A stretch of 27,531 nucleotides of DNA from Bacillota bacterium (GTDB lineage: Bacteria > Bacillota > Clostridia > Christensenellales > Aristaeellaceae), in contig JAEXCG010000135.1 in assembly GCA_023402355.1 (NCBI GenBank), positions 1 to 27,531 of the forward strand. The letters are read 5' to 3'. Shown piece by piece: positions 1 to 7,466 of the stretch (positions are counted from its first letter, which is position 1; each line of letters begins with the position of its first letter). The notes under the pieces are model-generated. The model made no database searches. It saw only the letters and a program-made list of their open reading frames with translations, and was not told the DNA's origin. Made by a program: the position numbers and the translations under genes.

Positions 1-15
1 GAGGAGGAGAAGACC

Positions 16-1839
16 ATGGAACCCACCAAGTACCCCAAGGCCGCATTCATCCTGCGCTTTTTGAAGGGGCAAAAGCGCCTGTTCGCGCTCGCGCTCGCCT
101 GCTCGATGCTGTGCATCGTCTTAAACGCGCTGACCCCGCAGATCATCAAGATCGCGGTGGACTGCGTGCTGGGCGAGTCGCCCCTGCCGCAGAGCCTGGG
201 CTTCCTGTCCGGGCTGCTTGAAAGCGGCACGGCCCGGGCGCTGATGGCCGCGGCCGTGCTGCTGGGCGTCGTCGCCGCGTTCAGCGGGCTTTCCAACTAC
301 GTGAGCCGCATGTCGCTGGCCAAGGGCTCTGAAAACTTCATCAAGGGCATGCGCGACGCGCTGTTCGGCCACATCCAGCGCCTGCCCTTCGAGTGGCACG
401 TGCGCCACCAGACGGGCGAGATCATCCAGCGCTGCACCTCCGACGTGGAGGTCGTGCGCTCCTTCGTCGTCAACCAGCTCATCGAAGTGTTCCGCACGGT
501 CTTCCTCGTCGGCTTCTCGCTTTGCCTGATGCTCTCCATGAATCTAAAGCTCTCGCTGATCGCGATCGTGTTTCTGCCCATCATCCTGCTATACTCGATG
601 ATCTTCTACGCGCGCATCGCGCGCCGCTTCCGCACGGCGGACGAGGCGGAGGGCGAGCTGACGAGCGTGGTGCAGGAAAACCTGACGGGCGTGCGCGTGG
701 TGCGCGCGTTCGGCCGCGAGCGCTACGAGGTGGAGCGCTTCGACCAGAAGAACGAGAACTTCTCCTCCCTGTGGATCAAGCTCGGCCGCCTGCTCTCCTA
801 TTACTGGTGCATCGGCGACTTCATCACGGGGCTTCAGATCATCACAGTCGTGTGCATGGGCACGTACCTGGCGGTGCACGGCGAAATCACGCTGGGCACG
901 TTCCTCGCCTTCGTCAGCTACAACCAGACGCTGGTCTGGCCGGTGCGCGGCCTGGGCCGCATCCTCTCGGAGATGAGCAAGGCGGGCGTCTCCATCGAGC
1001 GCGTGCAGTACATCCTCCAGGCGAAGGAAGAGGAGGAGCCGAAGAGCGCCCTGACCCCGCCGCTTTCGGGCGACATCCGCTTTGAGCACGTGAGCTTCCG
1101 CTACGCGGACGGGCAGGACGTGTTAAAGGACGTTTCCTTCACCGTGCCCGCGGGCACGACGGTGGGCATTCTGGGCGGCACGGGCAGCGGCAAGTCCACG
1201 CTGATGCACCTGGTCGACCGCCTGTACGACCTGCCCGAGGGCTGCGGGCGCATCACCGTCGGCGGGGTCGACGTGAAGGACATCCGCCGCGACCACCTGC
1301 GCAAAAACGTGGGCCTGGTCCTGCAGGAGCCCTTCCTCTTCTCGCGCACGGTCGCGGAAAACGTGAAGTCCGCCGCGCCCGGCGCGGGCGACGCGGCCAT
1401 GCACGAGGCCGCGCGCATCGCCTGCGTGGACGAGGCCATCGAGGGCTTCCCCGAGGGCTACAAGACCGTGGTGGGCGAGCGCGGCGTGACGCTTTCCGGC
1501 GGGCAGAAGCAGCGCGTGGCCATCGCCCGCATGCTGATGCAGAAGGCCCCCATCATGATCTTCGACGACTCGCTCTCCGCCGTGGACGCGGAGACGGACC
1601 AGCGCATCCGCACGCGCCTTCGCGAGCGCCTGTCCGACGCGACGGTGGTGCTGATCTCGCACCGCATCACCACGCTGATGCAGGCGGACCGCATCGTCGT
1701 GCTCGACGGCGGCCGCGTCTCGCAGGTGGGCACGCACGAGGAGCTGATCGCGCAGGACGGCATCTACCGGCGCATCTACGACATTCAGATGAGCGCGGAC
1801 GACCGCGTGCTGCTCGAAGGGGCGGAAAACCCCGCCTAA
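16..1839 (+). CDS. ABC exporter half-transporter with degenerate ATPase site (heterodimer subunit A)
   Basis: This is a 607-residue fusion of a six-helix ABC-exporter membrane domain (about residues 20-310) and an ATP-binding domain (about 350-590). In the membrane it should pair with the next gene's product to export drugs, lipids or peptides; the substrate cannot be told. The Walker A motif GGTGSGKST ends at T395, with Lys393, and the signature LSGGQ is intact at 493-497. The Walker B motif reads IFDD, so the catalytic glutamate position is Asp518. In heterodimeric exporters such as BmrCD, LmrCD and TM287/288, one subunit carries exactly this change and forms the non-hydrolysing site. The start ATG lies 6 bases after GAGGAGGAG at 1-9. 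The partner starts about 50 bases downstream, so they are probably co-transcribed. The family call is very secure; the heterodimer role rests on the residue pattern. Confidence 0.96.
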   Translation: MEPTKYPKAAFILRFLKGQKRLFALALACSMLCIVLNALTPQIIKIAVDCVLGESPLPQSLGFLSGLLESGTARALMAAAVLLGVVAAFSGLSNYVSRMSLAKGSENFIKGMRDALFGHIQRLPFEWHVRHQTGEIIQRCTSDVEVVRSFVVNQLIEVFRTVFLVGFSLCLMLSMNLKLSLIAIVFLPIILLYSMIFYARIARRFRTADEAEGELTSVVQENLTGVRVVRAFGRERYEVERFDQKNENFSSLWIKLGRLLSYYWCIGDFITGLQIITVVCMGTYLAVHGEITLGTFLAFVSYNQTLVWPVRGLGRILSEMSKAGVSIERVQYILQAKEEEEPKSALTPPLSGDIRFEHVSFRYADGQDVLKDVSFTVPAGTTVGILGGTGSGKSTLMHLVDRLYDLPEGCGRITVGGVDVKDIRRDHLRKNVGLVLQEPFLFSRTVAENVKSAAPGAGDAAMHEAARIACVDEAIEGFPEGYKTVVGERGVTLSGGQKQRVAIARMLMQKAPIMIFDDSLSAVDAETDQRIRTRLRERLSDATVVLISHRITTLMQADRIVVLDGGRVSQVGTHEELIAQDGIYRRIYDIQMSADDRVLLEGAENPA

Positions 1840-1891
1840 GCCGCGCCCCGAATCCCGATGCGACCGGTCCCCGAAAGGAGTGAAAAGGCCA

Positions 1892-3718
1892 ATGGCTTTT
1901 GAAGAAACCGAATATACCGGCAAATCGTTCGAGCCGAAGATCTGGAAGCGGCTGTTTCCGTTCCTAAGGCGCTACCGCGCGCTGCTGATCCTGATCCTCG
2001 TGCTCAACCTCTACTGCGCGCTGGTGGACATCGTGAACCCCCTGCTCCAGCGCTACGCCATCGACAACTTCATCGCGGCGGGCACGACGAAGGGCCTCGC
2101 GCTGTACGCGGTCTTTTGCGTGCTCATCATCCTCTCGCAGACGCTGGCGGTGCTGGGCTTCACGCGCGGCTCGATGATGGTGGAAATGCGCCTGGGCCGC
2201 GACATGAAGCGCGAGTGCTTCACGCACCTGCAGACGCTCTCCCTTTCCTATTACAACGTGACGCCCGTGGGCTACATCCTCTCGCGCGTGATGAACGATA
2301 CGAACCGCATCGCGGGGCTGGTCGCCTGGAACTTCTTCGACATCATCTGGGCGCTCTCGTACGTGCTGGGCGTCATGGTCGCCATGGCGATGCTCAACGT
2401 AAAGCTCGCGCTGGTCGTGATGCTGATCGTGCCCGGCATCGCCGTGCTCACCGGCTTTTTCCAAAGCCGCATCCTCAAGTGGAACCGCAAGGTGCGCAAG
2501 GTGCACTCGCGCATCACCAGCGCCTATAACGAGGGCATCATGGGCGCGAAGACGAGCAAGACGCTCGTCATCGAGGACCAGAACATCGAGGAATTCAAGG
2601 AAGTGACGCAGGAGATGCGGGTGAGCGCGGTGCACGCCTCGCGCCTGTCCGCGATCTACATCCCGCTGGTGCTGTTCCTTTCCACCATGGCGACGGCCAT
2701 CGTGCTGGTGCGCGGCGGACGCCTGACGATGGAAAACGGCATGATGCTGGGCACGCTCTCCGCCTTCCTCTCCTACGCCGTGGGCATCTTCGAGCCCATT
2801 CAGCAGCTCGCACGCACGCTGTCCGACTTCATCAGCGTGCAGGCGAACATCGAGCGCGTGACCGGGCTGCTCGATCAAAAGCCGCTGGTCGTGGACGCGC
2901 CGCAGGTCGTTCAAAAGTACGGCGACTGCTTCACCCCCAAGCCCGAAAACTGGGAGCCCATCCGCGGCGACATCGAGTTCGAGGACGTGTCCTTCCGCTA
3001 CCCGGACGGCAAGGAGGACGTGCTTTCCCACTTCAACCTCAAGATTCCGGCGGGCACCACGGTCGCCATCGTCGGGGAGACGGGCGCGGGCAAGTCCACG
3101 CTGGTCAACCTCGCCTGCCGCTTCTTCGAGCCGACCGGCGGGCGCATCCTGATCGACGGGCGCGACTACCGCGAGCGCTCGCAGCTCTGGCTGCACTCCT
3201 CCATCGGCTACGTGCTGCAAAACCCGCACCTGTTCACCGGCACGGTCCTGGAGAACATCCGCTACGGGCGGCTCGACGCCACCGACGAGGAGGTCATCGC
3301 CGCCGCCAAGGCCGTGTCGGCCGACACGGTGGTCGAAAAGCTAGATAAGGGCTACCTCTCCGACGTGGGCGAGGGCGGCGACCGCCTGTCCACCGGCGAA
3401 AAGCAGCTCGTCTCCTTCGCCCGCGCCGTGCTGTGCGACCCGCGCATCTTCGTGCTCGACGAGGCGACGAGCTCCATCGACACGCAGACCGAGCAGCTCA
3501 TTCAGAGCGCCATCGAGCACCTGCTGGGCGGGCGCACCTCGTTCCTGATCGCGCACAGGCTTTCCACCATCCGCCACGCGGACATCATCCTCGTCGTGCA
3601 GGCCGGGCACATCGTGGAGCAGGGCAAGCACGAGGAGCTTCTAAAGAAGCGCGGCTACTACCACGACCTGTACGTCAAGCAGTTCGAGCAGGAGGCGCAA
3701 AGCCGGGTGATCGGGTAA
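1892..3718 (+). CDS. ABC exporter half-transporter (heterodimer subunit B)
   Basis: This 608-residue protein has an exporter membrane domain (about residues 25-325) and an ATP-binding domain (about 360-600). Walker A is GETGAGKST with Lys401. Walker B VLDE carries a normal catalytic glutamate, Glu524. The signature is altered to LSTGE at 499-503. Together with Asp518 in the partner this gives one composite site with both defects and one canonical site, the hallmark of heterodimeric exporters. I chose ATG 1892 because AAAGGAG at 1874-1880 is well spaced for it; a GTG at 1880 in the same frame overlaps that ribosome binding site and is unlikely. A terminator follows at 3741. The substrate is unknown, and no regulator is adjacent on the visible side. 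Confidence 0.96.
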   Translation: MAFEETEYTGKSFEPKIWKRLFPFLRRYRALLILILVLNLYCALVDIVNPLLQRYAIDNFIAAGTTKGLALYAVFCVLIILSQTLAVLGFTRGSMMVEMRLGRDMKRECFTHLQTLSLSYYNVTPVGYILSRVMNDTNRIAGLVAWNFFDIIWALSYVLGVMVAMAMLNVKLALVVMLIVPGIAVLTGFFQSRILKWNRKVRKVHSRITSAYNEGIMGAKTSKTLVIEDQNIEEFKEVTQEMRVSAVHASRLSAIYIPLVLFLSTMATAIVLVRGGRLTMENGMMLGTLSAFLSYAVGIFEPIQQLARTLSDFISVQANIERVTGLLDQKPLVVDAPQVVQKYGDCFTPKPENWEPIRGDIEFEDVSFRYPDGKEDVLSHFNLKIPAGTTVAIVGETGAGKSTLVNLACRFFEPTGGRILIDGRDYRERSQLWLHSSIGYVLQNPHLFTGTVLENIRYGRLDATDEEVIAAAKAVSADTVVEKLDKGYLSDVGEGGDRLSTGEKQLVSFARAVLCDPRIFVLDEATSSIDTQTEQLIQSAIEHLLGGRTSFLIAHRLSTIRHADIILVVQAGHIVEQGKHEELLKKRGYYHDLYVKQFEQEAQSRVIG

Positions 3719-3740
3719 GCCGTCCATTGAAGCTGAAACG

Positions 3741-3775
3741 AAGGGTATGTGTTCGTCCTGAACGCATGCCCTTTT
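3741..3775 (+). terminator. Intrinsic terminator after the ABC exporter pair
   Basis: AAGGGTATGTGTTC (3741-3754) pairs with GAACGCATGCCCTT (3760-3773). The two differences are G-U pairs in RNA. The loop is 5 bases and a short T run follows before ATCG. It lies 22 bases after the second exporter gene. Confidence 0.75.
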
Positions 3776-3814
3776 ATCGTCGTTTGCCCCTATCTTTTCC
3801 GGGCGGCGATCCGG

Positions 3815-3820
3815 TATAAT
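3815..3820 (+). promoter_or_regulatory. Possible -10 element for the small membrane protein
   Basis: A perfect TATAAT lies 52 bases before the GTG start at 3873. I see no good -35 at normal spacing: around 3792-3797 the sequence is ATCTTT. It is therefore a weak or activator-dependent candidate. Confidence 0.4.
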
Positions 3821-3872
3821 GGAGCAAGCCCCCGTCAGCGAGCCTTTGGGGCAATAGAAAGGAAACAACGCC

Positions 3873-4472
3873 GTGAACAGAAGAATCGCAAGGACCGCCT
3901 CGCTCGTCAACTTGACCGCCGTCGTCTGCTTTGCCCTGTCGATGCTCCTGGGGTTCGACTTTGGCAGCTATTTTTCCTCGATGTTTATCGCGTTCAGCTT
4001 CGTGCCGATGGCGTGCGCCTTTGCCCATTTCTCCGGGGAAAAAGCGAAGCTGGCGGGGCTTACGGCCGTGGGATTTTCGACGGTGTACGCCGCCATCATC
4101 CTGCTGGTTTACTTCGCGCAGCTCACGACCGTGCGGATGGACGCGCTCACGGAGCAGGCCGCCGTCCTGCTCGACTTTCAGCGGTTCGGGCTGCTCTTCA
4201 ACTACGACCTGCTGGGCTACGGCGTGATGGCGCTTTCGACGTTCTTCGCGGGCCTGACGATCGAGGCCGCGACCCCCGCGGACCGGTGGCTGAAAGGGCT
4301 GCTGATGGCGCACGGCGTCTTCTTCGTGAGCTGCCTGCTACTGCCGATGCTGGGCGTATTCAAGTCGGACGGGGAGGCGTGGATCGGCGTCGCCGCGCTG
4401 ACGGTTTGGTGCCTGTACTTTGCGCCCGTCGACGCGCTGTCCTGCCTGCATTTTTCCAGGTGTCGGGATTGA
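3873..4472 (+). CDS. Hypothetical multi-pass membrane protein
   Basis: This 199-residue, strongly hydrophobic protein has about six predicted membrane helices, roughly at residues 11-30, 36-52, 60-82, 105-127, 142-162 and 168-188. Between helices 3 and 4 is a polar stretch rich in threonine and acidic residues. I do not recognise a named family or catalytic motif. The GTG start is supported by AAAGGAAA about 8 bases upstream. It is a single-gene unit between the exporter terminator and the bidirectional terminator at 4501. That it is a real gene is likely from its consistent hydrophobic-helix pattern; its function is unknown. Confidence 0.75.
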   Translation: MNRRIARTASLVNLTAVVCFALSMLLGFDFGSYFSSMFIAFSFVPMACAFAHFSGEKAKLAGLTAVGFSTVYAAIILLVYFAQLTTVRMDALTEQAAVLLDFQRFGLLFNYDLLGYGVMALSTFFAGLTIEAATPADRWLKGLLMAHGVFFVSCLLLPMLGVFKSDGEAWIGVAALTVWCLYFAPVDALSCLHFSRCRD

Positions 4473-4500
4473 GGCGCGTTTCGCCCTTCGGGGCTATACA

Positions 4501-4537
4501 AAAAGATCAGCAATCGCTTCGGTTGCTGATCTTTTTT
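4501..4537. terminator. Bidirectional intrinsic terminator between convergent genes
   Basis: AGATCAGCAA (4504-4513) and TTGCTGATCT (4523-4532) form a perfect 10-bp stem, extended inwards by TCG/CGG. T6 follows on the + strand and a run of five T on the - strand. It can end both the membrane-protein gene (+) and the XRE regulator gene (-). Confidence 0.9.
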
Positions 4538-4593
4538 GGCGGGTGGAATGCCCGCCCAATTCTCGTGACGCGCCGCGGCTTATCCGGGTGAGC

Positions 4594-5022
4594 TTATTCA
4601 AGCGCCGTGTTCGGCGCCTTCAGTCCGTCCAGGGGGATTTCCTCCGCGCCTGCCGCTTCCGTGCGCCCGGCCTCTTCTTCCGCCTTCCGCTTTGCTACCG
4701 CGTACTCGACCATGTCCATCAAAAATTCCTGGCAAGGCACGGACAACCCATCAAACAACCTGGACATGCGCTCCCTGCGCACGTCGGCCTCGACGAACAT
4801 CGGCCCTTCCCCGAACACAAGATAGTCGTATGACACGTGAAAGGTGAGGCACATCTGATAGACGACGTTCTTGCGAACATCGTCGGTCCCCACTTCCAGC
4901 TTGCTGTAATACGAATCGGAGTACCCCAGCGCGGCGGACATCTCCGCCTGCGACTTCCCCAAGGCGCTGCGTATCGCCAGAAACCGGCCGTGTATCTCCG
5001 GCGAGGGTTTATATTCTCTCAT
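4594..5022 (-). CDS. XRE-family helix-turn-helix transcriptional regulator
   Basis: This 142-residue protein has an N-terminal HTH_3 fold at about residues 8-65. It contains the typical pattern of a first helix, QAEMSAALG, then a recognition helix around YSDSYYSKLE and a closing helix around VSYDYLVFG. The C-terminal 75 residues are acidic and lysine-rich with no recognised domain. I chose ATG 5022 because AAAGGG lies about 9 bases upstream; an in-frame ATG at 5055 precedes that site and falls too close to the promoter. Its promoter (5046-5074) carries inverted repeats with TCAA/TTGA arms, which suggests autoregulation. Its other targets are unknown; the nearby convergent membrane-protein gene is a possible one. 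Confidence 0.9.
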   Translation of the reverse strand: MREYKPSPEIHGRFLAIRSALGKSQAEMSAALGYSDSYYSKLEVGTDDVRKNVVYQMCLTFHVSYDYLVFGEGPMFVEADVRRERMSRLFDGLSVPCQEFLMDMVEYAVAKRKAEEEAGRTEAAGAEEIPLDGLKAPNTALE

Positions 5023-5045
5023 GCTTCCCAGCCCTTTCAGAGGGC

Positions 5046-5087
5046 ACTTTATCAAGTTGAGAGACTTTTGTCAATAACCTCTTGACA
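5046..5087 (-). promoter_or_regulatory. Sigma-A promoter with probable operator for the XRE gene
   Basis: On the - strand, -35 TTGACA (5069-5074) and -10 TAAAGT (5046-5051) are separated by exactly 17 bases. The -35 is one arm of a perfect inverted repeat, TGTCAA (5069-5074) and TTGACA (5082-5087), with a 7-base spacer. A second palindrome, TCAA-G-TTGA (5052-5060), lies between -35 and -10. Both would suit a small dimeric XRE repressor. Confidence 0.75.
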
Positions 5088-5113
5088 TTCTGCCGATATT
5101 CGAGGCAAACGCG

Positions 5114-5142
5114 AAAGGTACGGCCCGGAAGCCGTACCTTTT
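5114..5142 (-). terminator. Hairpin after the aldo/keto reductase gene, probable terminator
   Basis: AAAGGTACGGC (5114-5124) and GCCGTACCTTT (5131-5141) form a perfect 11-bp stem with a 6-base loop. T runs are short on both strands (three on -, four on +). Its place 43 bases beyond the reductase stop suggests a terminator for that gene. Confidence 0.6.
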
Positions 5143-5184
5143 GCGCACCCATGCGGCCAAGCGTCCGCCCCGCCGTATCTCCGC

Positions 5185-6147
5185 TTAAATCGCGCCGACG
5201 ATCCGGTGCGGCACGTAGGGCTCCTCCAGATAGGCGACATCCTCCGCCGTGAGGGGGACGGAAAAAGCGCCCGCCGCGTCGTCCAGGTAGGCGGCCTTCG
5301 TCGCGCCGACGATGGGCGCGGTCACGCCCTTTTGGAATTGCCAGGCGAGCGCCACCTGCGTCATCGTGACGCCGTACTTTTCGGCGATCTCGCTCACGCG
5401 CAGCACGATCTGGTAGTCCGTCTCCTGCGTGGCGTCGTACTTGGAAATCGCGGTCTTGTCGGTCTGGCTGCGCAGGGTGTCGGTCTTCCACGCGAGGCGG
5501 GAGAGCCTGCCCGCCGCCAGCGGGCTGTAGGGCGTGCGCGCGACGCCCATCTGCTCGCAGATCGGGATGAGCTCGCGCTCGTCCTCGCGGTAGAGCAGGT
5601 TGTAGTGGTTCTGCATCGACGTGAACGGCGTGAACCCGCCCCGCTCCGCCGCGAGCTGCAGGTTGTAAAACTGATAGCCGTACATCGCGGAGGCCCCCAG
5701 CGCGCGCACCTTGCCCGCCTTCACGAGGCCGTGCAGCGCCTCCATCGTCTCCTCCACCGGCGTGCCGTAATCGAAGCGGTGGATGATGTACAGGTCGAGG
5801 TAATCCGTGCCCAGCCGCTTTAGCGTGCCGTCGATCTCGCGGCGAATCGCCTCCGCGCTCAAATGCCCCTCGTTGAAATAGACCTTGGAGGCCAGCACCA
5901 CCTTGTCCCGCGCGACGTTTGCGCGGATGGCCCGGCCCAGGTATTCCTCGCTCGTGCCCGCCGAGTAGGTATTCGCCGTGTCGAAGAAGTTGATGCCCAG
6001 GTCGAGCGCGTGGCGGATGATCCCCGCGCTCTCCTCCGGGTTCAGCGTCCAGGCGTGCATCTTGCTCGCCGGGTCGCCAAAGCTCATGCAGCCGACGCAC
6101 AGCCGCGAGACCTCGATGCCCGAATGCCCCAGTTTTGCGTATTCCAT
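5185..6147 (-). CDS. Aldo/keto reductase
   Basis: This 320-residue NAD(P)H-dependent oxidoreductase is of the (beta/alpha)8-barrel AKR family, which reduces aldehydes and ketones in the cytoplasm. The catalytic tetrad is visible: Asp and Tyr in FDTANTYS, Lys in LASKVYF and His in IIHRFD. The N-terminus EYAKLGHSGIEVSRLCVGCM is typical of the YajO/AKR11-12-like branch, and the C-terminal TQVALAWQFQKGVTAPIVGATK is the usual cofactor-binding segment. ATG 6147 follows GGGAGGA at about 8 bases; an upstream in-frame ATG overlaps the promoter. The promoter has a MerR-type layout, so induction by reactive carbonyls or oxidants is plausible (inference). The physiological substrate cannot be read from sequence. 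Confidence 0.95.
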   Translation of the reverse strand: MEYAKLGHSGIEVSRLCVGCMSFGDPASKMHAWTLNPEESAGIIRHALDLGINFFDTANTYSAGTSEEYLGRAIRANVARDKVVLASKVYFNEGHLSAEAIRREIDGTLKRLGTDYLDLYIIHRFDYGTPVEETMEALHGLVKAGKVRALGASAMYGYQFYNLQLAAERGGFTPFTSMQNHYNLLYREDERELIPICEQMGVARTPYSPLAAGRLSRLAWKTDTLRSQTDKTAISKYDATQETDYQIVLRVSEIAEKYGVTMTQVALAWQFQKGVTAPIVGATKAAYLDDAAGAFSVPLTAEDVAYLEEPYVPHRIVGAI

Positions 6148-6192
6148 GGATGTCCTCCCTCTGCGGCCGTCGCCGCCTGCGTTCTGCTTTAC

Positions 6193-6223
6193 AGGATACA
6201 CCTTGGAGTTCACTCCAGGTCAA
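6193..6223 (-). promoter_or_regulatory. MerR-type promoter with 19-bp spacer for the aldo/keto reductase
   Basis: On the - strand, -35 TTGACC (6218-6223) and -10 TATCCT (6193-6198) are 19 bases apart. That is too long for a normal sigma-A promoter but usual for MerR-family targets. The spacer holds an inverted repeat, arms 6202-6209 and 6212-6219 with TGGAGT/ACTCCA cores and one mismatch. No MerR gene is present in this window. Confidence 0.75.
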
Positions 6224-6244
6224 GGAGAAACATGAAAGATTCCA

Positions 6245-6281
6245 CAAAAAAATCCCCGCCCCAAATGCTTGGGACGAGGAT
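6245..6281 (-). terminator. Intrinsic terminator after the Tat-exported redox protein gene
   Basis: Read on the - strand, a 13-bp stem (6252-6281, two G-U pairs, ATGC-size loop) is followed by seven T. It lies 14 bases past the stop codon of the gene ending at 6295. Confidence 0.9.
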
Positions 6282-6294
6282 AATTTGCCGAATC

Positions 6295-6954
6295 TTACAG
6301 GCCGAAGTGGGCGTTGAGCAGTTCGACAGCCTTCTGGGCCGCCTCGCCGGTGACCGCCGCGCAGCGGGCCTTGCGGTTGTCGGCGCCCATATCGGTGATG
6401 CCGTTCTCGCTCATGAACTTCGTCACGGAGTCGCCGCAGTTGACGGAGTTGGCGACCGTCTTCTTGCTGGCGAAGTTGTCCGGATCGTAGGCCGGGAACT
6501 CATGGCTGCGATACCAGGCGAACAGGTCCGCGGTGATCGCCTTGGCGTCGGCGGGCTCGCACACCAGGCCGATCGCGCCCGCGCAGCCGCCCAGGGAGCC
6601 GCACAGCGAAGCCGCGCCGTAGCCGGCCGCGCCGTTCGCGTACATGCGCGCAGGAATCTGGTTGAAGGGATAGCCGACCTCCTCGCCCAGCTGGCCGATG
6701 ATCGCGTCGAACGCGCCCGCGGCGCAGCCGCCCAGCTCGTAGAAGGACTTGTAGCCGCGCTCCAGCGTCTTCTGCGGGTCCAGCTTCTGATACTTAAACG
6801 GATGCTCCGGCGCGGCCACCGCATCTTCCGCCGCGGCCTTGTCGTACGCGCCGAGCAGGGGGCTCGCGACGCCCATCGCCGCCGCGCCCGCAAAGACCTT
6901 GCCAGCCGTGCGCATAAAGTCGCGGCGGCTCTGAAGCTTTTCATTGTTCTGCAT
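6295..6954 (-). CDS. Tat-exported C_GCAxxG_C_C-type redox protein
   Basis: This is a 219-residue protein. Residues 9-13 are SRRDF followed by a hydrophobic alanine-rich stretch (about 17-35), a twin-arginine signal for exporting a folded, probably cofactor-loaded protein. The mature part has six cysteines at 77, 118, 124, 132, 173 and 198. The segments GGCAAG, LCGSLGGC and LVC resemble the C_GCAxxG_C_C family (PF09719), and the layout recalls split-Soret cytochrome-like proteins, but no CxxCH haem motif is present. An iron-sulfur or thiol redox role outside the membrane is inferred. ATG 6954 follows GGAGGAGG with good spacing; the same frame stays open further upstream, but those codons precede the promoter. 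It is a single-gene unit with its own promoter and terminator. Confidence 0.82.
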   Translation of the reverse strand: MQNNEKLQSRRDFMRTAGKVFAGAAAMGVASPLLGAYDKAAAEDAVAAPEHPFKYQKLDPQKTLERGYKSFYELGGCAAGAFDAIIGQLGEEVGYPFNQIPARMYANGAAGYGAASLCGSLGGCAGAIGLVCEPADAKAITADLFAWYRSHEFPAYDPDNFASKKTVANSVNCGDSVTKFMSENGITDMGADNRKARCAAVTGEAAQKAVELLNAHFGL

Positions 6955-6977
6955 GATAATCTTCCTCCTCCGATTCA

Positions 6978-6994
6978 GGCGGCGATGCGCCGCC
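6978..6994 (-). other. Hairpin in the 5' leader of the redox protein gene
   Basis: GGCGGCG and CGCCGCC form a perfect 7-bp stem with a 3-base loop. It lies between the promoter (7013-7041) and the ribosome binding site of the gene starting at 6954. It could stabilise the mRNA or tune translation. No riboswitch-like larger fold was seen. Confidence 0.5.
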
Positions 6995-7012
6995 TTGTTT
7001 GAGTGTGTTAAC

Positions 7013-7041
7013 ATTATATCACTTTCCCGCTTGGAGGGCAA
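7013..7041 (-). promoter_or_regulatory. Sigma-A promoter for the redox protein gene
   Basis: On the - strand a perfect TATAAT (7013-7018) lies 17 bases after TTGCCC (7036-7041). It is about 60 bases upstream of the start codon at 6954, and transcription would cover the leader hairpin. Confidence 0.75.
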
Positions 7042-7440
7042 GGGGAATTTCGGCATATGTCAAAAAAGGCGGGCTGTGCCCGCTCCAGCGTGTCGACAAA
7101 GTGGCGATCGCCACTTTGTCGAGATTACGGGTAATTTTTTCGCTCCGCAAAACTGCGTTTTGCTCCGGAAAAAGCCCCGCCCGCCCGGCAAAGCCGGGCG
7201 ATACGATTGCAGTCTTGCAGACAGCTTTTAGTTTGTCTGTCTTTGGTGGGTTTATCGACAATCTGAGGCGGGCTGTGCCCGCTCCCCTCTCCGACTGGTC
7301 GCTTCCGCCGCGCACCTTTTCCCACGCAGCCGCGGCTTCCTATTTCTCACGGAGACAAATCAGACGGGCTGTGCCTTTTCCCGCGCGGCTTTCGTAAAAA
7401 GTTTTGAATCTGTCACGCTGTTGTCAGGTTTAGGGCGGCA
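7042..7440. other. Non-coding hairpin-rich region with REP-like repeats
   Basis: About 400 bases hold no credible gene. Contents from left to right are: a GCGGGC-TGT-GCCCGC hairpin (7069-7083); a 30-bp palindrome (7093-7122) with T6 shortly after; a CGCCCGGC/GCCGGGCG hairpin with AAA loop (7182-7200); a CAGACA/TGTCTG hairpin near 7220-7242; a second GCGGGC-TGT-GCCCGC hairpin (7268-7282) followed by TCCGAC and a degenerate ACGCAGCC block; and a decayed third copy from about 7364. The second copy follows the unit order of the arrays at 15607 and 16793, so this is a third locus of that family. Confidence 0.7.
7093..7122. repeat. Perfect 30-bp palindrome
   Basis: The sequence is identical to its own reverse complement over 30 bases, centred on GCGATCGC (7104-7111). 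The outer ends read TCGACAAA and TTTGTCGA, which resemble Spo0A-box half sequences. As RNA it would be one long hairpin with almost no loop. No known element was recognised. Confidence 0.9.
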
Positions 7441-7466
7441 TAATGGAGGAAAAGGAGGACTGCATC

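Noticed and set aside
4538..4556. GGCGGG/CCCGCC hairpin as another member of the repeat family
   Set aside because: It has a 7-base loop and lacks the following TCCGAA and TTTGCGCACG blocks, so it is only a local inverted repeat.
5082..5087. TTGACA on the + strand as a promoter
   Set aside because: The bases 17 further on (5105-5110) are not a -10, and no + strand gene follows; it is better explained as an operator arm.
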